From Actinomycetota bacterium (GTDB lineage: Bacteria > Actinomycetota > Actinomycetes > S36-B12), in the NCBI GenBank assembly GCA_947472655.1, contig CANJCG010000061.1:1-9641 (forward strand): 9,641 nt of DNA, in the 5' to 3' direction. Of this stretch, positions 7,438 through 9,641 are shown in pieces (positions within the stretch are counted from its first letter, which is position 1; each line of letters starts with the position of its first letter). The position numbers and the translations under genes are program-made. Under the pieces are notes generated by a model. That model did not search any database, was not told the origin of the DNA, and saw nothing but the letters and a program-made list of their open reading frames with translations.

Positions 7438-8640
7438 CTATTTCCCTTCCAGGACGGTCAGACCGGGGAGTTCTTTACCCTCCAGGAATTCTAAACTTGC
7501 ACCACCACCGGTGCTGATATGTGAGAACGCTGCTTCATCAAGCTGCAGCAATCGTATCGCTGCAGCTGAGTCCCCACCGCCCACTACCGACATTGCATTG
7601 CTTGCAATCATGGCCTCGGCAACTCCGCGGGTACCACCTGCGAAAGGCAGCATCTCGAAGACACCCATAGGACCGTTCCAGACCACGGTTCCAGCATCTG
7701 CAATGCGGCTCGCAAACAGCGCTGTTGTTTTAGGGCCAATGTCGAGACCCTTCCAGCCCGCCGGAATCTGATCAGCATCAACGACTTTAACGTTTGCTGT
7801 TGCTGAGAAGTCATCTGCAACCACAACATCAATAGGTATCAATAGTTCAACACCGCGAGCCTTGGCTAATTCGATAAATCCTTGGACGGTTGGGATTTGA
7901 TCAGTCTCAAGAAGCGAATCACCTACACCATGCCCCAGCGCCGCCAAGAACGTGAAGGCCATTCCGCCACCAATAAGCAGACGGTCTACGCGATCAATCA
8001 AGTTGCCGATGACACCTAATTTATCGCTTACTTTTGATCCACCAAGGATCACAACATAGGGCCTGGCAGGTTCTGATAGTAAGACGTCAAACATCGATGC
8101 TTCCTTGTGTACCAAACGACCTGCAGCGTTTGGTAGGAGCGTGGCGACTTCGGTGACTGACGCCTGCTCCCGATGAACAACACCGAAACCCTCTGACACA
8201 TATACATCTGCCAGGGAAGCCAACTCTTTCGCGAGCCCCATGCGCTCATTTCTATCCTTGCTCGTCTCGCGATTATCAAACCGAATATTTTCGAGGAGCA
8301 ATATGTCACCTGGCTGCAGCTTTGCTGCTGCTGCTTTCGCCTGTGGTCCCGTGATATCAATGCCTAAAACAACCTGTGTTCCCAGGAGTTCACCGAGACG
8401 AATCGCTACTGGTGCCAGACTCATTTCGGTAACTACCTCGCCCTTGGGCCTACCCAAATGCGCAACAACAATAATTTTTGCACCTTGCTCACGCAAATGC
8501 GTCAGCGTTGGGATTGCTGCTCTGATTCGACCATCATCTGTAATTACCTTGCCATCAGGGCTATCGGCCAATGGCACATTTAAATCGGTGCGAACCAATA
8601 CGGTTCGCCCGGCGACCTCTAGGTCGTCGAGTGACTTCAT
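7438..8640 (-). CDS. pgk: Phosphoglycerate kinase
   Basis: Transfers phosphate from 1,3-bisphosphoglycerate to ADP, the first ATP-forming step of lower glycolysis. The protein has 400 residues. N-domain substrate motifs: RTDLNVP (residues 17-23), DGRIR (36-40, with the conserved arginine at 38) and HLGRPKG (61-67), followed by VSEGFGVVHREQAS. C-domain nucleotide motifs: WNGPMGVFE, GGGDSAAAI and STGGGASLEFLEGK. ATG 8640 lies 9 bases after the gap stop. Its ribosome site (AGGCG overlapping the gap TAG) is weak, so coupling to gap translation is likely. The gene ends 2 bases before tpiA. Confidence 0.98.
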   Translation of the reverse strand: MKSLDDLEVAGRTVLVRTDLNVPLADSPDGKVITDDGRIRAAIPTLTHLREQGAKIIVVAHLGRPKGEVVTEMSLAPVAIRLGELLGTQVVLGIDITGPQAKAAAAKLQPGDILLLENIRFDNRETSKDRNERMGLAKELASLADVYVSEGFGVVHREQASVTEVATLLPNAAGRLVHKEASMFDVLLSEPARPYVVILGGSKVSDKLGVIGNLIDRVDRLLIGGGMAFTFLAALGHGVGDSLLETDQIPTVQGFIELAKARGVELLIPIDVVVADDFSATANVKVVDADQIPAGWKGLDIGPKTTALFASRIADAGTVVWNGPMGVFEMLPFAGGTRGVAEAMIASNAMSVVGGGDSAAAIRLLQLDEAAFSHISTGGGASLEFLEGKELPGLTVLEGK

Positions 8641-8649
8641 CGCAATCGC

Positions 8650-9641
8650 CTACAGCTTAGATCCGACAAGTGAAGTGATATCGATCAAACGATTTGAGTA
8701 ACCCCACTCGTTGTCGTACCAGCCCACAACCTTGACCATATTGCCATTTGCGTATGTCAGACCTGAGTCAAATATGCATGAAGCAGGATCCGTCACGATG
8801 TCCGTTGAGACGATCGGATCGTCGGTGTACTTGAGGTAACCCTTGAGTGCGCCCTCGGCCGCTGCCTTAACCACAGCATTGATCTCTTCCTTCGTTGCCG
8901 CTGTGCGGAGCTCAACCGTGAGGTCAGTCGCTGAACCTGTAGGAACTGGTACGCGCATAGCGAATCCGTCGAGCTTGCCCTTGAGGTGCGGCATAACTAA
9001 GCCGATAGCTTTAGCAGCACCTGTGGATGTTGGGATCATGTTGAGTGCTGCTGCACGCGCGCGACGAAGATCGCTATGTGGGAAATCAAGAATCTTCTGA
9101 TCATTGGTGTACGCATGAATTGTGGTCATCAGACCACGTTCGATGCCGAAAGCATCGTCAATCGCCTTGGCCATCGGCGCGAGGCAATTGGTCGTGCATG
9201 ACGCATTGGAAATTATGTTGTGTTTAGCTGGATCATATTCTTTGTCATTGACACCCATCACAATCGTGATGTCTTCATCCGTTGCCGGAGCGGAAATAAT
9301 TACTTTTTTCGCGCCAGCCTTGATGTGCTTACCTGCATCGGCAGCATTGGTGAAGAAACCGGTTGATTCGATCACAATATCTGCGCCGACCTTCCCCCAG
9401 GGCAAATCAGCTGGATCGCGTTCAGCAAAGATCGGAATGACCTTTCCCCCCACGGTGATCTGTCCTTCACCGGCTTCAACCGGAATGCCGATGCGGCCCA
9501 GGATGCTGTCGTATTTCATGAGGTGAGCAAGTGTCTTGGTGTCAGTGAGATCGTTAATACCAACAATCTCGATATTCGCATCACTCTCGAGCAAAGCGCG
9601 AAAGAAGTTGCGGCCGATACGGCCAAATCCATTGATGCCAA
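8650..9641 (-). CDS. gap: Glyceraldehyde-3-phosphate dehydrogenase, start cut off by the window edge
   Basis: Oxidatively phosphorylates glyceraldehyde-3-phosphate to 1,3-bisphosphoglycerate. The frame runs to the window end, where it encodes GINGFGRIGRNFFRALLE; only about five N-terminal residues and the start codon are missing. TTG 9594 is internal. Other motifs are ISAPATDEDITIVMGVN, SNASCTTNCLAP with the catalytic cysteine at codon 9198-9196, RRARAAALNMIPTSTGAAKAIG, and WYDNEWGYSNR near the C-terminus. The aspartate in GINDLTD at the end of the second Rossmann strand, and the proline in the DFPHSDLRR stretch, fit an NAD-dependent glycolytic GapA and not an NADP-dependent GapB; this is inference from known family patterns. 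It is the first visible gene of the gap-pgk-tpiA-secG-rbpA group, and its promoter lies outside the window. Confidence 0.98.
   Translation of the reverse strand, partial: GINGFGRIGRNFFRALLESDANIEIVGINDLTDTKTLAHLMKYDSILGRIGIPVEAGEGQITVGGKVIPIFAERDPADLPWGKVGADIVIESTGFFTNAADAGKHIKAGAKKVIISAPATDEDITIVMGVNDKEYDPAKHNIISNASCTTNCLAPMAKAIDDAFGIERGLMTTIHAYTNDQKILDFPHSDLRRARAAALNMIPTSTGAAKAIGLVMPHLKGKLDGFAMRVPVPTGSATDLTVELRTAATKEEINAVVKAAAEGALKGYLKYTDDPIVSTDIVTDPASCIFDSGLTYANGNMVKVVGWYDNEWGYSNRLIDITSLVGSKL

Noticed and set aside
8240..8701. 153-aa open frame antisense to pgk
   Set aside because: Opposite to conserved pgk motifs such as HLGRPKG; serine/arginine-rich shadow with no recognisable family.
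8809..8823. 15-base palindrome GACGATC-g-GATCGTC, operator-like
   Set aside because: Sits deep in gap coding sequence over Asp-Asp-Pro-Ile-Val codons, far from any promoter and without a second copy noticed; chance is the simplest reading.
9612..9624. GGCCG-ATA-CGGCC hairpin
   Set aside because: Encodes the invariant Gly-Arg-Ile-Gly-Arg of the GAPDH nucleotide-binding motif, so the symmetry follows from the protein.
1..9641. Mobile elements, CRISPR arrays, RNA genes, defence or biosynthetic systems
   Set aside because: Looked for on both strands by eye; the window is filled by conserved housekeeping genes and no long repeats or unusual gene content were seen.

Overview
The window reads as chromosomal central-carbon metabolism from a member of the Actinomycetota. 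Four things point there: the gene order tkt-tal-zwf-opcA-pgl facing gap-pgk-tpiA-secG; the presence of opcA; an RbpA-family RNA polymerase-binding protein, a family known from actinobacteria; and protein signatures such as the HHIWVIASDGD stretch of transketolase. Hand counts of three 60-base lines gave about 42, 52 and 57% G+C. That is moderate for the phylum and would suit an aquatic or streamlined lineage better than Streptomyces or Mycobacterium, but this placement is inference.

Layout: bases 1-5954 (+ strand) hold the pentose phosphate genes. They are a 5'-truncated transketolase (tkt), transaldolase (tal), glucose-6-phosphate dehydrogenase (zwf), its assembly/effector protein OpcA, and 6-phosphogluconolactonase (pgl/devB). 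Gaps are 22 and 12 bases, followed by two ATGA stop/start overlaps, so this is almost certainly one operon whose promoter lies outside the window. Bases 5968-9641 (- strand) hold, in transcription order, gap (start cut off by the window edge), pgk, tpiA, secG and an rbpA-like gene, separated by 9, 2, 50 and 29 bases. The two groups converge with 13 bases between the pgl and rbpA stop codons. A strong hairpin inside the last codons of pgl, followed by a T-rich run on the minus strand, is the likely terminator of the glycolytic operon.

Together, zwf/opcA/pgl make NADPH and 6-phosphogluconate, tkt/tal return pentoses to fructose-6-phosphate and glyceraldehyde-3-phosphate, and gap/pgk/tpiA carry triose phosphates through lower glycolysis. 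6-Phosphogluconate dehydrogenase (gnd), the remaining oxidative step, is not in this window.

I see no mobile element, phage, CRISPR array, tRNA, rRNA or toxin/defence gene, and no stretch over 50 bases lacks a gene. No undescribed system is evident. The points most worth a second look are the divergent zinc-type RbpA paralogue at the end of a glycolytic operon, the terminator embedded in the opposing gene, and the cysteine content of Zwf and OpcA.
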